From: Monodelphis domestica
Lineage: Eukaryota; Chordata; Mammalia; Didelphimorphia; Didelphidae
Length of the DNA: 64,000 nucleotides
Reading direction: 5' to 3'
NCBI RefSeq assembly: GCF_027887165.1
Contig: NC_077228.1
Coordinates: forward strand, 387,194,456 to 387,258,455
Shown one piece after another: positions 25,201 to 37,317 of the stretch. Both the position numbers and the translations under genes were made by a program. Each line of letters begins with the position of its first letter. Positions within the stretch are counted from its first letter, which is position 1. The notes under the pieces were generated by a model. That model was not told the origin of the DNA and searched no databases. It was given only the letters and a program-made list of their open reading frames with translations.

Positions 25201-25744
25201 TTGTTTGAAATCACGGATCATCTTTATCTGATGTCTGGCAATGTCTTATTTGTTAGCATTGGGGGGAAGCAGCTTTTTGAAGGGGCCTTTCTCTGGGAGG
25301 GGACCTTTGGGGCAGCCTCTTTTAGCCTCAAGCTCCCAGATCCTCCTGAGTGGGGCTACATTTGGGCCTGGACCTCCTCTGTGGGGCCCTCTGGAAGGTG
25401 TGGGTGCTGTTTTCTAGGCTGCACCAATCTTAGGGGATCCCTTAGAGCAGAGGCCTTTTGGAGTTTTTTCACTCTCTGCATGATATTTCAGTTTCTTTTT
25501 CTTTTTTTTTTGGCCTTTGTGACTTTTACAAATCTCTCATTTTGGCTTTCCTATCTTTAGCGACAGTCTTCTTGATCTACCTTGTAGTTGTATATTTTGA
25601 ATTAATGTTTTTTCCCACCAGTTCAGCCATACTTGTAACAAGCCCTGCATGGGATTCGAGAACAAAGTTCATGAGAGGCATCCATCAGAATGGCCTGCCT
25701 CTGCAGAACATGACGATGAAGAAGAACAGCAACTGGACTTTATG

Positions 25745-25975
25745 GTCTACTTTAAGGCTTGTAAATCACTTTACACATGATCTCATTTGATATTCACAAC
25801 AACCTTGTGAAATAGGAGCTTTTATTATACCCTTTTTATAGAGGAGGAAATGGAGACTGAAAGCAGTTAAATGAATTACCCAGAATCCCAGGTAGAGAAA
25901 GCATCTGAGGCAGAACTCAAAATCAGGTGACTGGTCCAGGACCACACAGCTAGGAAGTGCATTTTGTATACTCTT
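25745..25975 (-). mobile_element. MIR-like SINE
   Basis: Antisense, with ATCTCATTTGATATTCACAA and CCAGGACCACACAGCTAGGA. Confidence 0.75.
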
Positions 25976-26279
25976 CACCCGCCTCTAGCACCTATAATAG
26001 CTACCAGCTGGTTAGCATGTGACTGGAGCCAGCCAAATTCTACTTGGTGACTATTAGTTGTTGTGAGCCCCAGGTTTCTCCTCTCTAAGTAAGGGCCAAT
26101 CAGAGCATACTGCGCTTCCTAGGGAGGTGGTACCCAGGCCCTCTACTCTCCTCTCTCCCACATGAGGCTCGGCTCTTCAGGGGGAAGGAGTCCCAGGGCT
26201 ATACCAATTAGTCCTGTTTCACTTTTTTTCCTTCTGTTTAAACATCTTTTGGTATACAGTGAAGGAGAAGGATAGAGTA

Positions 26280-27060
26280 GGAAAAGTAGAAGTAAAAACA
26301 AAACACGATTAATTTTTTAAAAATTTAAAGTGTAATCTAATCAATCCCTGATGACTCAATTCATCTTTTTGTATTTAAGTTTCTTTTGTATAATTTTATC
26401 TGTAAAATGGATATAACTTTCATGCCAAGTATAAGAACATTTTAAACTGTAGAACAAATTTGATTTACATTCAATTTACAGATGTGAAATTTTAAAATTA
26501 TAAATGAAACAAAAGGTGTTGTTCCAATACTCCTCCGGGTCACTTGTATATATTCATTTTAAGATTTTATCAGTTTATTATATTTTCTGTAATGAAGGAA
26601 TTATATTAAGGCAAGCCAATGCTAATTAAGTTAAAGACTTTTTGAATTTTCAGATGTTTTTTGTTACTCAGGTACTTTAAATTTATTAAGGAAAGGCACT
26701 GAAATACATTATGAAAAACTGATCTCTATCTCTCACACACAAAAAGCCCTCAAATAAGAAGGCTGTGATGAACATTAATTCATTCTAATCCTACTGTCTA
26801 ACTGCATATATTCTTCAGATTCTACAATGAGGCAGAAAAATGTCAAATCTTCAAGGTCAGACATGAAGCCATCATAAGAGCTGAATATAAAAACTGTTAA
26901 TACTCTTTGGCATACGGGCTATCAGGACGGAGGAATTACAGGCATTTCTTGAAATTTTATCTTCTGTGCTAATGATAGAAGTACATCCATCATTTTAGAT
27001 AACATATAAATGTCATTTCCCCCATTTGCTTCTCTGATCTCTTTACATTTCAGTACCTTT
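26280..27060. other. Repeat-poor AT-rich intronic block
   Basis: I recognise no repeat, exon or RNA gene here. It is bounded by unassigned sequence on the left and a MIR-like piece (27,120-27,260) on the right. Confidence 0.5.
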
Positions 27061-27869
27061 CACAGAGGATCACACAATCTGAGTTAAAAAGGACCTTAGA
27101 GGTTTTCATCATCATCTTAACTGACACTCACAAAACAATTTATGGCTTACAAAATACTTGACATTCATTATTTTTTAGTTTCACAATAATCTTGTGAAGT
27201 AGACACAATTATCCCCATTTTACAGATGAAAAAACTTCATAATGAAGTGGCTTTCTCAGAGATGCACAACTTGCATATACCACAGATGGGCCCTCCTAAC
27301 TCCCATTCAGTCAATCAACCAGGAGTGGCAACAACAGGTTTAACACAGAACTAGGGGCTGGAGATACAAGGGAAAGCGGGTGACAATGTGCACGCATACC
27401 AGTGCACCAGTGAGGAGCTCATCGGACAGGGTAGGGCAGTAATCTGTCCACACAACCACTTTCTCCATCCTGGTTTCCATATATCTTGGATCAGCATAAG
27501 AAATGAAATGGGAATTATATGCAAAGGCCAGCAAACTGTACTGAAAACGTTTAGAAACTCAGAAATGCACGCTTAACCCGAAATTTGCAATAAGGTACTA
27601 TAAACAACCCATAAAAAAAAGAAAAAATTCAGACTGCTGCTCTGGCACTGCAGAAGGACAGTGTAGCTGAGTTGAGCCAGAAGTAAAAGGAGGGAGGGAG
27701 GGAGAGAGTGCATTCCAGGCAGGTGTGCCCAGGCAGAGAGGGGAAACACAGAAAGGCCACTCCACGTTGTAATAAGGGAAGAGGTTTGCTGGACTCGGAC
27801 TCGGCTGCATGCCATGTCCTGGATGATACTGGATTCTGAAATGCTGAGAGGGATATAGAGGGAACACCA

Positions 27870-28425
27870 AAGGTTGTTCAGGGATCTTAGACTTCCTGTC
27901 TCTTGGGCTGTCTCCAGCTGGAACTTCCTCTCTCTGAAGCTGAGGACATTTGGCTTCCTATCCCCTGGAGCTGAATATCTTTTATCTCTGTTGTTCCTGA
28001 CTGGAGAAACCCTAAGTGTTTCTACCTGCTGAAAGTACCTGCCTACTCAGAAGATCGGGGACCGGCTAGTCTGGACAAAACTATCTATGTTGGGAAGGCC
28101 AGAAGCCAACTCCGGCCTGACCCTACTAGGGTTGAACTCTGCCATAAAGGGTTCTTTATGGCAGATAAAGACACTAGAAGACCTGTTTTTATCCTACGAA
28201 GTAATCTGGGAGGGTAGAGCCAGGTTAGCCAGTCAGCCCTGGGAATTTAGACAGACAAGTTAGGGCCTGCGGAGTGTGGAAGAAAGAGAAGAAATCTCTG
28301 AGGAGAATTTAGGAGGTGGGAGGTGAGTGAGAACTTCATTAGAGCTAGGGAATCCTATTCCTTAATCCTCTCCTTCATATTACACTGTTTTCAAAATAAC
28401 CCCTGTCCTGTTTTAACACACCTGT
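27870..28425 (+). mobile_element. Possible LTR (uncharacterised)
   Basis: It starts TGTTCAGGG and ends TTTTAACACA, about 550 bp. It is GC-richer than its surroundings and lies just before another LTR. No target duplication was found, so the call is tentative. Confidence 0.3.
28138..28165. repeat. Perfect 12-bp inverted repeat (hairpin)
   Basis: TCTGCCATAAAG and its exact reverse complement are separated by GGTT. It lies in LTR-like DNA. Confidence 0.9.
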
Positions 28426-28671
28426 CTGGGAGATTGACAGGCTTCTAGGCCATCTTGCTGAGGTACTAAGGACTCCAATCCACCTTGGCACATCCCTGCC
28501 TGCTCCTACTGTGCTACTGAAAAAGGAAATCTGAGACTAGAAAAGCCTGGACAGCCACTGACCCCACAGGAAAGCCTCTATTGGGGGTGGGGAAGAGAGG
28601 AGGAGGAGGGAGAGGAAGGAAGGAAGCCTGGGAGTAGCAGCTGTGAAGATTGAATTTGGCTTTCTCCAGAT

Positions 28672-29090
28672 TGTAACAATGAAGGTACTTAGCTCTTCCT
28701 CGATTGTGAAGATTAAATTGTAATCCCCTGTCTATTTTTAGATATTAATCCCCAAAGTGTAAAGCACAGTACTTAAAGTTCTACTCATTTTGGATTTTAA
28801 CCACAAAAAGGTGTGAACACCCACTTCATACATTGAGTGGAAGGTCTGTGACCCACGTGTGAAAGAGTGGGCAGTCCTGGAGTAGAGCGTCAGCTGTGAT
28901 TGGTAGATGTAAAAATTAGGAGAAGTGACACAAGAGAAAAAAGGTCTTTAAAAGTGGAAACAGACACACAGCGGGGAGACTCTTGGACTTGGAGTGAAGG
29001 GACACTTGGAGTGGAGCTTGCTGGAGTTGATGGCTGATAAAGAATCTTGCTGATTGAACTGACACATGGTGAGTGTAAAGGCTGACTTCC
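28672..29090 (+). mobile_element. ERV LTR sharing its U3 with the LTR near 62.2 kb
   Basis: It starts TGTAACAATGAAGGTACTTA. Shared blocks with 62.3-62.58 kb include AACAATGAAGGTACTTAGCT, CACAAAAAGGTGT, GTGGGCAGTC..GGAG and GATTGGTAG..GT. The right end is uncertain. A purine-rich tract (GGGGGTGGGGAAGAGAGGAG, about 28,584-28,620) lies upstream. Confidence 0.55.
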
Positions 29091-29569
29091 ACTCCTCCAG
29101 GCAAAGCCCATCATCTTGAAATCTATCTCTCCCTCTCCCCCCCCTCCCTCTCTGACTCTGTCTCTCTCATTTAACACAGCTGAGGCAGAGGTTAAGTGAC
29201 TTGGTCAGGGTCACACAGCTAGGTGACAGAAACCCCTTAAGGGACCTATTGCCAAGGCAGGAGGCCTGCACCGAGGTGGGGAAGGAGCAAAGACGGGAAC
29301 ATCCAAGGGGACAAGCTTGTGATGTCCTCTGGGAAGGATGAGGAGCCTTCTGCCCATCCTCCAAATAACTGATCAGGTGGTCTGTGAGCCTTTCCACAGC
29401 CTTCATCCAGAAGCTGCTGGCCTGTTCTACTTCTCTATCTTCCCCACAAGAATAGCCAGAGAGACTTTAATAAATGGCTCACCAAACTGTAGCTATGGCA
29501 TTCTCTGATTTAGCACTTTACTCACCATCACAAAAATAAGGTGAGTTTTAAAGGATCTGTGGACACAGC

Positions 29570-29785
29570 ATGGACCTGGAATTGATCACCTGAATTAAAT
29601 CTCCCTTCAGATATTTCCTAGCTGTGTGACCCTGGCCAAGTCACTTAACCTCTGCCTCAGCTTCCTTATCAGCAAAATGGGAATAATAGCACCTATCTCC
29701 TAGGGTAGTTATGAGGATACAATAAGATATTTGTAAAGCTCTTTGTAGACCTTAGAAATGCTTTATAAATGACAGCTGTCATGAT
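29570..29785 (+). mobile_element. MIR-like SINE
   Basis: Sense, with AGCTGTGTGACCCTGGCCAA, CCTATCTCCTAGGGTAGTTA and a GCTTTATAAATGACAG tail. Confidence 0.8.
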
Positions 29786-30439
29786 AGTGAGATAGCTTCC
29801 TTTTTTAGATATGCTTTAACCATTCCTTTGGAATACACTCTAGATGCAACTGGGCTGTAACTTGCAGGTTCTTTCCTCTCTTCCTCCCTTCCTCCCTCCC
29901 TTTCATCTCCTCCCCAATTCTCATGCAAAGACAATTCCACTTGTACCTTTTGAGGGTTACTGGGGCAATTGGAATTTAATTATCTTAAGGTAAGTCAGAG
30001 AGCCATCTAAAGGTTGTGACATTTTAAAAACGACTGTCCAAAAATTATTATAATTACTCTTAGTTCCCATGAATGTCAAACGATGTGCAACCCTATTACA
30101 ACAGAAGAATTCTTAATTCCAGTTCATAGTGACCTAGCCTTCTGATGCCTGAAAACTAATCATGCTCATGATTTTAATCCCAAGAAAATCTCTAGATGCT
30201 TTTATTTCACTTAAATTAGGTGGCTCATCTTTTTGTAATTTTACTGAATTAACTGTTCCATAACATCCCAGAACAACCCTTTTACACTTGTAACACTGTA
30301 TCACATTTTATTTAGCAACATTCTTCCCCCCCACTCCCCCCAGAAAACTGGCCCAGCATGTATTTATCTTTCAAATGAAACAAACTAGTGTATTGTTTCA
30401 GGAGACATTCATTCCACACTCATGCCAGGCTTCTGCACC

Positions 30440-30690
30440 GGCAGTCTTCACACCCAACAAGAAGTCCGCTTGCCACTCCCCCATCTCTATACATCCTTAT
30501 CCATATCCTTAGTTCCTTCAAAAGAAGCTCCTCCTCTGTGAAAGCCTTTCTTGATCCCCATGTCACACCCTCTTAACAACTTTGTATTCTACGCATACAT
30601 TTCTCTTCCAGTAGAGTTTAAGTTCCTAAAAAGTAGGGACTGTTTAATTCTTTTCAGGTGAATCCGCAGCACTTGGCACAGAATTGTTCT
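30440..30690 (+). mobile_element. L2-like LINE fragment
   Basis: It contains GAAAGCCTTTCTTGATCCCC and TAAAAAGTAGGGACTGTTTA in L2 order. Confidence 0.55.
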
Positions 30691-30804
30691 GTCATAACCG
30701 ACTGTATGTGCCACTGTGGACAAAGTCCACACACAGTGTCTTCTTAGCAAAGATAATGGAGTAGTTTGCCATTTCTTTCTCCAGGGTGTTCCCATGTTAT
30801 AGAT

Positions 30805-30960
30805 AAGGAACTAGATTATACATGTATTATCATGCAAAACGTACTTCCATATTGGTCACTATTATAACACAATATTCATACAAAACCAAACCCCCAAAAT
30901 AAAACGATAAATAAATTAATGTGGAAGATAGTATGCTATGAAGATCTCTAATTCTAAATC
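30805..30960 (-). mobile_element. Short L1-type 3' fragment
   Basis: It contains ATGTATTATCATGCAAAACG and CTTCCATATTGGTCACTATT, the same phrases as at 51.95 kb. Antisense. Confidence 0.5.
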
Positions 30961-31649
30961 TTCTCACTACATCAAACTCCTCACAGTTGAGGTTGTGAAA
31001 TACTTGTGACTTGAGATTAGTGTGTGATTACTTTTTCACTGTTTCTTGTTTCTAAAATCCTCCCAACTAACGTGAACAAAGTTTACCATGATTCTCAAAC
31101 TACTGACTAGATACAGTCAAATCCAACACAAAAGGAGATACAGAAGTAATCAAGCTTCATCCAGCCAGCAGTATGGAGAGGTGCCCTTTCACAAAAGAGA
31201 AGGAAATAGCAAACCACTCCAATGTCTTTGCTAAGAAAATCTCAAATGGGGTCACAGAGAGTTGGACATGATTGAAATGACTGACAATAGCAACTTCTGT
31301 TAGTCTTCCACAATAATACATCCCATAACTACCATGTCCCTCCCCTAAAAAGCCTTCTCTTTTCCAGCCTAAATATCCCGAGTTCCTTTAACCAATCCTT
31401 ACAGCAGTTCTTCATGAATTCCCAATCTATCCACACGAGTCTCATTAAAAAGCTCCCTGTTTTTTCTTCATTGGAATCATTTCAGTTTGTGTTTTCAGAA
31501 TTTTACTCTTGAGGGTTTCCCATCCCTCTGGAATATCATGCCATAGGATCCTCTCTATTCTTTCTCGCAACATTACAACTATCCCAAAACCTAGGGTGCG
31601 AATCAGACATGTGACTTTTTTTCTTGATGCAATCCACCCCCCCCACCCA

Positions 31650-32340
31650 CACCCCCATACAAATGCCAAAGTGATATTCTTAAAGCACCAGAATGACCAT
31701 TCCCTCTTCTGCTCAAAAAATCTGGGAGCTTTTGGATATATGACAGAATCTGATTCTTTCTATCCCCTTCCACTGACCCAATTTTAGAAACTTCTCCCAT
31801 GTCTCCTCTACATCACCTTCTTTAATCATAGATGATAACATTTAAGAATTGACCTGATCTGGCCCCATATTTCATGGAGAAGGATAATGGGGCCAAGGGA
31901 ACCAACATGATTTGCCTAAGGTTAGCTAATGTCAGATCCTGAAACTCAGGGTTCTTTCCAGGATGCCTACAGAAACTTTTGGTCTCCTTTTACACCTCCT
32001 CCATACCCTCCTTCATACCCCAGGGAAATCTTCACCCTTCAGATCCACTCTCCTAACTAATGATTCCCCGACTCTGTGCAGGGTACTATGGTAAGCCCTA
32101 GAGTCCTGTTGGAAACCAGCATTTCCACAGCACCCTCAGCTGTGCTCATTTCATTTCTAGACTCCTCTATGTCTTCCACAACTGCTTTGCTTGGATGAGT
32201 ACCCATCCCACTCCTACCTGATTCCTTGTTATATGTAATCTTCCCTTATTAGAATGTAAGCTCCTCAGGAAGAGAAACTTGCTTACTTGTATTTGTATCC
32301 CCTGTGCTTTGCACAAGTGCTTAATAAATGCTTTAGCTAT
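31650..32340 (+). mobile_element. L2-like LINE 3' region
   Basis: It runs from AATGACCATTCCCTCTTCTG to TTGCACAAGTGCTTAATAAA, with TTAGAATGTAAGCTCCTCAG near the end. Confidence 0.65.
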
Positions 32341-33036
32341 CTGTTTAATGTCAAAAGAAAACTATCTTTTAACAAAATGTAGCAAAAGAAATAATGAGGT
32401 TAATTAAAAAAAAGACCTTCATAAAATTATGAAGAGTGGAATGAATAGCACCAAGAAATACTGTATACAGCAACAGATATATTGTTTTAAAGAATAACTT
32501 GTATACGTCCACTCCCAGAGATAAAGAGCTGATAAACAGAAACAAGTAAGATATAGTTTTATATAGATATTTTTTGGTAGAGAGGGAGATACCTGGGAGA
32601 TACCTTTAATGTAAGGAAACAAATTTTAAAAAAAAAAGAAGAGACATAGCCTTTATCAGACTATGTGTCCCAACTTAATTTTGGAAAATTTGCTCACTAT
32701 ATCACAGAGTCTCTTTTCTAACCCAGTTCTCATGAAATAAAAGAATCAATAATTATGATTGATGGTATAAATGCCACAGAATCCTATCTATCCCTTATCT
32801 TAAAATAATAACAAAAATATTAACCTCCAAAATTTTTTTTTATAAAACAGTGATTTCAATTATAATTTAAATTCAATAAATATTTCTTAACTATGCACTG
32901 TGATGGATATGGAGGGGGTAGAGACATCCCTTTGTTAGTGGATTTTTGCAATGTAGTAGAAAGCCAGAACATAAAAATTCCTGCTAAGAAAGAAAAGATT
33001 ACCAATTGGAAACACTGGGGAAGATAAATGACTCAC

Positions 33037-33340
33037 CTGATATCCTGGCATGAAGATTCTGCTTCATACAAAATTCCCCAGGTTGTGGAAGAGATTGCAG
33101 AATTGTCAGGGCTGCCCTTCTTAAGGCACTATCAAAAATAGGGAGTACCTCAGTGGGGAAGGCATTGAAATATTCCCCAATTTCCATGTTCGTCTCAAAA
33201 AGAGTCATAGCATCAACCACTACAGGATAGTGAGTATCTTCATCTTTTTCTTTCAGAATCTGTAAGACTTCATTCTTGTGGAATTCTGAAACATATGATT
33301 CAAACACCTGACCAATAAGAGCAACTTGATCTTTATTCAT
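33037..33340 (-). CDS. MCM9: MCM9 first coding exon (residues 1-102)
   Basis: This exon carries the start codon of MCM9. On the minus strand the acceptor CTACCTAG (33348-33349) is followed by a 7-nt leader ending in a doubled ATG. I chose the second ATG (33338-33340), giving [19 protein letters not shown], because human MCM9 starts at the equivalent Met. The first ATG, at 33341-33343, would add one Met. The exon encodes the helical A subdomain ([20 protein letters not shown], then [16 protein letters not shown]) and ends in HARISG with donor GTGAGTC beginning at 33036. The coding part is 304 nt, leaving phase 1. It is intact. Confidence 0.96.
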
Positions 33341-33347
33341 CATGGAC
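33341..33347 (-). other. MCM9: MCM9 exon 2 5' UTR remnant and upstream ATG
   Basis: Seven transcribed bases lie between the splice acceptor (33348-33349) and the chosen start. They include an in-frame ATG directly before it. Ribosomes may start at either. The product would differ by a single N-terminal Met. Confidence 0.8.
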
Positions 33348-36300
33348 CTAGGTAGAGAAAGATTTAAAAAATAACAACAATGACAAAAAGCACTCCTTTG
33401 TATTTTAAAAGTTTTGTTAAAAACAAAACTAAAAATATATAATTTTAGAAAACTTATGGGACACCACTTTTTATTAATTAGTTCCCATATAAACCAAATG
33501 TCATTAGTTAGCTTGCTAAGCTAATCAGTTTTTAAAATAAAATTCTCAAGAATAACTTAATTATTTATTAGAATCAATAAGAATCTTTTCAAAATCATGG
33601 AACTAGAGCCTAGAGGTAAAGAATGATTATTTTGGCCCAAATTTGGGTCAAATGCCTCTCCCTTCAGATTAATTTCTCTTCCTGTTAACTTTTCTTTTTT
33701 TCCCCTCAATACCCTATTCTCTGAGTCTATGATAACACTAAATTGCCTTTCTATTTTGTTTGGCCATATTCCATACAAAGAATTAATTATCTCACAGTTA
33801 TACACGGCTTCAAAGTTTGTCAAAGCTAATGTTCTGACTGGTTAGTTTTGTCTTGAGGCAGGTTTGAGTATCTACCCTTATAGTTGATGGTGACCTCTTG
33901 GTCATTTGACTGAGTTAAGCGAATGCTAATAAACACAAACATTTATACAGTGCCTCAAGATCTGCTAAGTGCTTTCAAGAAATCATTTGTTTTGAATGAG
34001 CACACTGCTTAAGATGCTGTCCCTGCTTGTAACTGTTTTATAGGTTTTTAACTAAATTTGAACAAAAGAGTAAAACAAGGCAAATTTCCCAGCAAGATAA
34101 CATTTAAGAGCAAGCTTCTGTCAGTATGGGTCAGTGGTTTGCCTCCATTCATGCAGAAGATCCTGAGCAAGACGACAGTTCCCCTTAAATAAGTTTTGGG
34201 GTACATAACAAAAAACAGAACAGGGTAGATGACATCATGGAATTCAGAGCAATATGACTGGTTACAGAACAGAGGCACAGGGAACAACATCATTGATAGA
34301 ACATCTGGTAATGGGAGTGAGCAATAAGGGCAAGAGAATGGCCCAGATTTTTGAAAAGCAAACTAGATATCCTTGAAGGACAGCTTAGTGCTTAAAGATA
34401 TTAGGTCCAGCTCCCTTTCTTTTTCACCTCTTTAAAGTTAGCAAAATTCCTTAAAGAGAGAATAGATCAGTGATTGGCAAGAGGGCAAGATTTGTAAACT
34501 TAACCCATTATGGCTGAATTCTGAACTAAATTTAGAGACAAGGAACTATGACATAAGCAGTTATAGGATAAAAGCAGTTATAGGTCAAAATCAATTTATT
34601 GTAAAAAGGATCTATAAGGAAATGACACAAGATCAATTTTAAATCTTTTCAAGGTGTTTTGAGTCTATCTTAGAAATTTACATTTGGTGATTGAGTTCAT
34701 TCCTAGTCTAACCCATATGGAAAACTTGGTTGCAATAGGAACATAACTATCCGTGGTTAAAGAAAACTGAACAGGTAAATGCATCAGGATAGAGTAAGAT
34801 ACAGTAATTAGGAATAAGAATACATTTAATGTGTGGGTTTCCTTCTCTACAGCATTCAAAATTATGCATTTGCAAATTTCAACAACTTTTCTCTTGATTC
34901 TCTTTATCTTGTACACAAGGAGTCATAAATTTTAGGTGATTAATTCTACCAATGCTCAAATTGGAGTTCTTTCCATTACTTAATGTGAACTTTTATGGAA
35001 GAGATAATACAAATTAATGGTCTAAAAATCAAGTACATTTGATTTTGAAATTCATGTCTATATTTTGGAGTGAAGTTTATGGAAATTTACCTTCATAAAT
35101 GTTTTAGTCACACTAATACTAACATTTTTTTTTCTTCCCACCAAGTAAAAGTACCATGTGAGGGAAATCAGAAAGAATTTGGGGAGAGAGGAGGAAGAAG
35201 AAATTGTTTCATTAGTTAGCCAATAGCATTTATATTGTGCTTAAAGGTGTGGACAGTGTTTTACAAATTATCTCATTTGATCCTCAACAACCCTGGAAGA
35301 TAGGAAGCTATTACCTCTACCTTATCTTTTTATCTCTATATTATATCTATTTTACAGATAAGGAAAAGTAGGTAGAGGTTGTGGCTTGCCCAGAGTCACA
35401 AAGCTAAGTATTGTAGAGGAGATCTGAAGTCAGGATTTCTTGACTCTCAGCCTAGGACTCAGTATCTATTTATTGTGCCACCTACCTGCCTCCATACAAA
35501 CCAATCTGAGATTGTGGTGGGCAATTCTCAAAAGGATAATAATAATCATGATAATATTAATAACTTAGTTGCCATGAGTATAACAATGTAAAAAGCACCA
35601 AAGGGAGATCCCCAATATAGTGAGTAGATTTTCTAAGGAAAACTTGAAGAAAGAGCAATTATATGGACAGAGATATGGATAGGTTGTGATCTTGATCCAG
35701 AAGAAAACAGGACCTACATGGATGAAGTCACTGATCCACTGAACTATTGGTGAAACAATATAGGACTTCAAGGCTTGCAAAAATTTTTTTTTCTCAATAT
35801 AACTCTTTGAGATAGGTATCCCTATTTTACAAATGAGGAAAAAGACACACTGCTAGTAAGTTTTAATATTTGAACCTAGATGTTGCCCACAAATTTAGTT
35901 TTGCTGGATGGAGTTTGTTACTTTTATTATTTAGTTACTGAGTAGATTTAGTTAACTGCATGGATCTGTTACTTTAAAAAAAGTCAATTACATGATTCCA
36001 AAAGCATGGAAGTGAATGACATCTATGAAACTTATACACCACGTGACTTAGCTAAAAAAAAAAAAATCAACTAGGACAACTATCAAAACTTTCCAGTCAA
36101 AGAAAGCCAATATAGGGTACATATACAACATGTTCCAGAGGAAAGCCTTATGTGGTTTGAAATCATGCCCTTAGGGAATTTTTAAAAAAGAATTTGTACT
36201 CTGGAGATTTGCAATATCGCTTTAATTTAGGATCGAGAAAAAATATCATAAGAGGAAACTTAGGGGAGGGGAACAAGGCAGATTGAATTTCTCCAAAAGA

Positions 36301-36919
36301 GTCCAGCATTTCAGGCGCTACAACCATCAATTTATTAGTTTTATTTTTGCTCTTGGTTCAGGGGCAAAACTACCCTAGCTTGTCTGACAGTTTCGTCAGA
36401 CACAATCACAAAGCAGACACATCTGCTTATCCAAACATACCCAGGCTGAATTCACTTTGGTCCTTTCAATGCATTAAAAGGAAAACAGTAGTCTTTTTTT
36501 ATTCCAAATGACAAATGTCACCCATTTTACTTGCAGAAGGCTGGGGAAGCGGTAAAAAGTAAAATCTACGATCAGATTTTGCCTATTAAGGCAAACTATG
36601 TTACTTTGTTATCTCGTAACTCACTCATCTCCCTTCTGAAGTGAAATAGACAAAAAGAAATCTGCGTCCCCAGGGGATCGCGTCCCCAAGGTTAGGGCTG
36701 GGCTCCTTCCAGCCCCACCTCCTCCCCGCTCACTCCGCCTCCTCCAGCTTTTAGCGCTCCACGCGAGCCGCTAAACCCTCCAGAGTGAGCAGCGAGGGGG
36801 CCAGATGCACCCGGAGCCCTGCACGACCCACCTCCGAGCTCCGCGCACTCCGAATGGCCCCGTGGCCAGTAGCGGGCAGGAAAGCTAAGCCGAAAAGAAG
36901 AGCACTTCTTTTCACTTAC
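33348..36919 (-). other. MCM9: MCM9 intron 1 (3.6 kb, 5' UTR intron)
   Basis: This intron runs from the donor GTAAGTG at 36919-36918 to the acceptor at 33348-33349. It has few recognisable repeats: a MIR-like element at 35,225-35,495 and short MIR fragments near 33,940 and 35,780. The rest is AT-rich unique sequence. Confidence 0.75.
35225..35495 (-). mobile_element. MIR-like SINE
   Basis: Antisense, with ATCTCATTTGATCCTCAACA, TTGCCCAGAGTCACAAAGCT and a TGCCACCTACCTGCCTCC head. Confidence 0.75.
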
Positions 36920-37030
36920 CGGCAGACACTGGGTATCCGGTGGCCACGAAGAACAACACACTCACAAGTTAAGCGAGGGGTAGTCGCCGTTTTACCCAAC
37001 AAGGGTGCCCAGTTAGCACTCTAGCGCGCC
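36920..37030 (-). other. MCM9: MCM9 non-coding first exon (5' UTR; upstream end approximate)
   Basis: On the minus strand a strong donor, G|GTAAGTG, lies at 36919-36918 inside the CpG island. It is followed 3.6 kb downstream by the coding-exon acceptor. The stretch from about 37,030 to 36,920 contains no ATG, so the first ATG in the spliced leader is the doubled one at 33338-33343. The transcription start is not visible directly. I place it at about 37,030 from the inverted CCAAT box at 37085-37089 and the lack of a TATA box. Confidence 0.7.
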
Positions 37031-37301
37031 GGCGGGCCGGCGGGAGCGGGGGCGGAGAGGGATCGCGCGCGCGCTGGAGAGGGCCCAATCAAAGATCGGC
37101 AGGGAAGAGACAGCAGCGGTCGTGCGTCTCTCTAGCGCCCGCTGTGGTCACGGCCGTGCACGTCTCACGCTGCGTCCTAGCGCCTCACTTGAGGCGCACT
37201 CAGAGCTTCGTTTTCCTGGCTTGTGTGGGTGGGGAGGGAGGGCCCTTTCTAGGATGACGCGGGAATTCTTAATGCGGTTCCTCGTGGAGGAGGATGGAGG
37301 C

Positions 37302-37317
37302 GGGGCCGGGGCCGGGG
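37302..37317 (+). repeat. GGGGCC short tandem repeat with G-quadruplex potential
   Basis: Two full GGGGCC units plus GGGG lie in the MCM9 CpG island. Confidence 0.85.

Larger units (their letters stand above)
18258..33036 (-). other. MCM9: MCM9 intron between coding exons 1 and 2 (14.8 kb)
   Basis: This intron is bounded by the donor at 33036 and acceptor at 18258-18259. Contents in order are: unassigned AT-rich DNA (18.3-20.2 kb), minus-strand LINE-like sequence (20.7-22.3 kb), a possible retrocopy remnant (22.4-22.76 kb) and a duplicated L1 3' end (23.0-24.2 kb). These are followed by mixed LINE fragments (24.2-25.6 kb), a repeat-poor AT-rich block (26.28-27.06 kb), LTR-related DNA (27.87-29.1 kb) and L2 pieces (30.4-32.3 kb). 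Confidence 0.85.

Noticed and set aside
25201..25790. 119- and 110-residue plus-strand open frames
   Set aside because: Hydrophobic and low-complexity, adjoining LINE fragments. No domain recognised and no splice context.
1..37000. ASF1A, which I recall as a neighbour of MCM9 in human
   Set aside because: No sequence resembling ASF1A was found. It would be expected left of the window.
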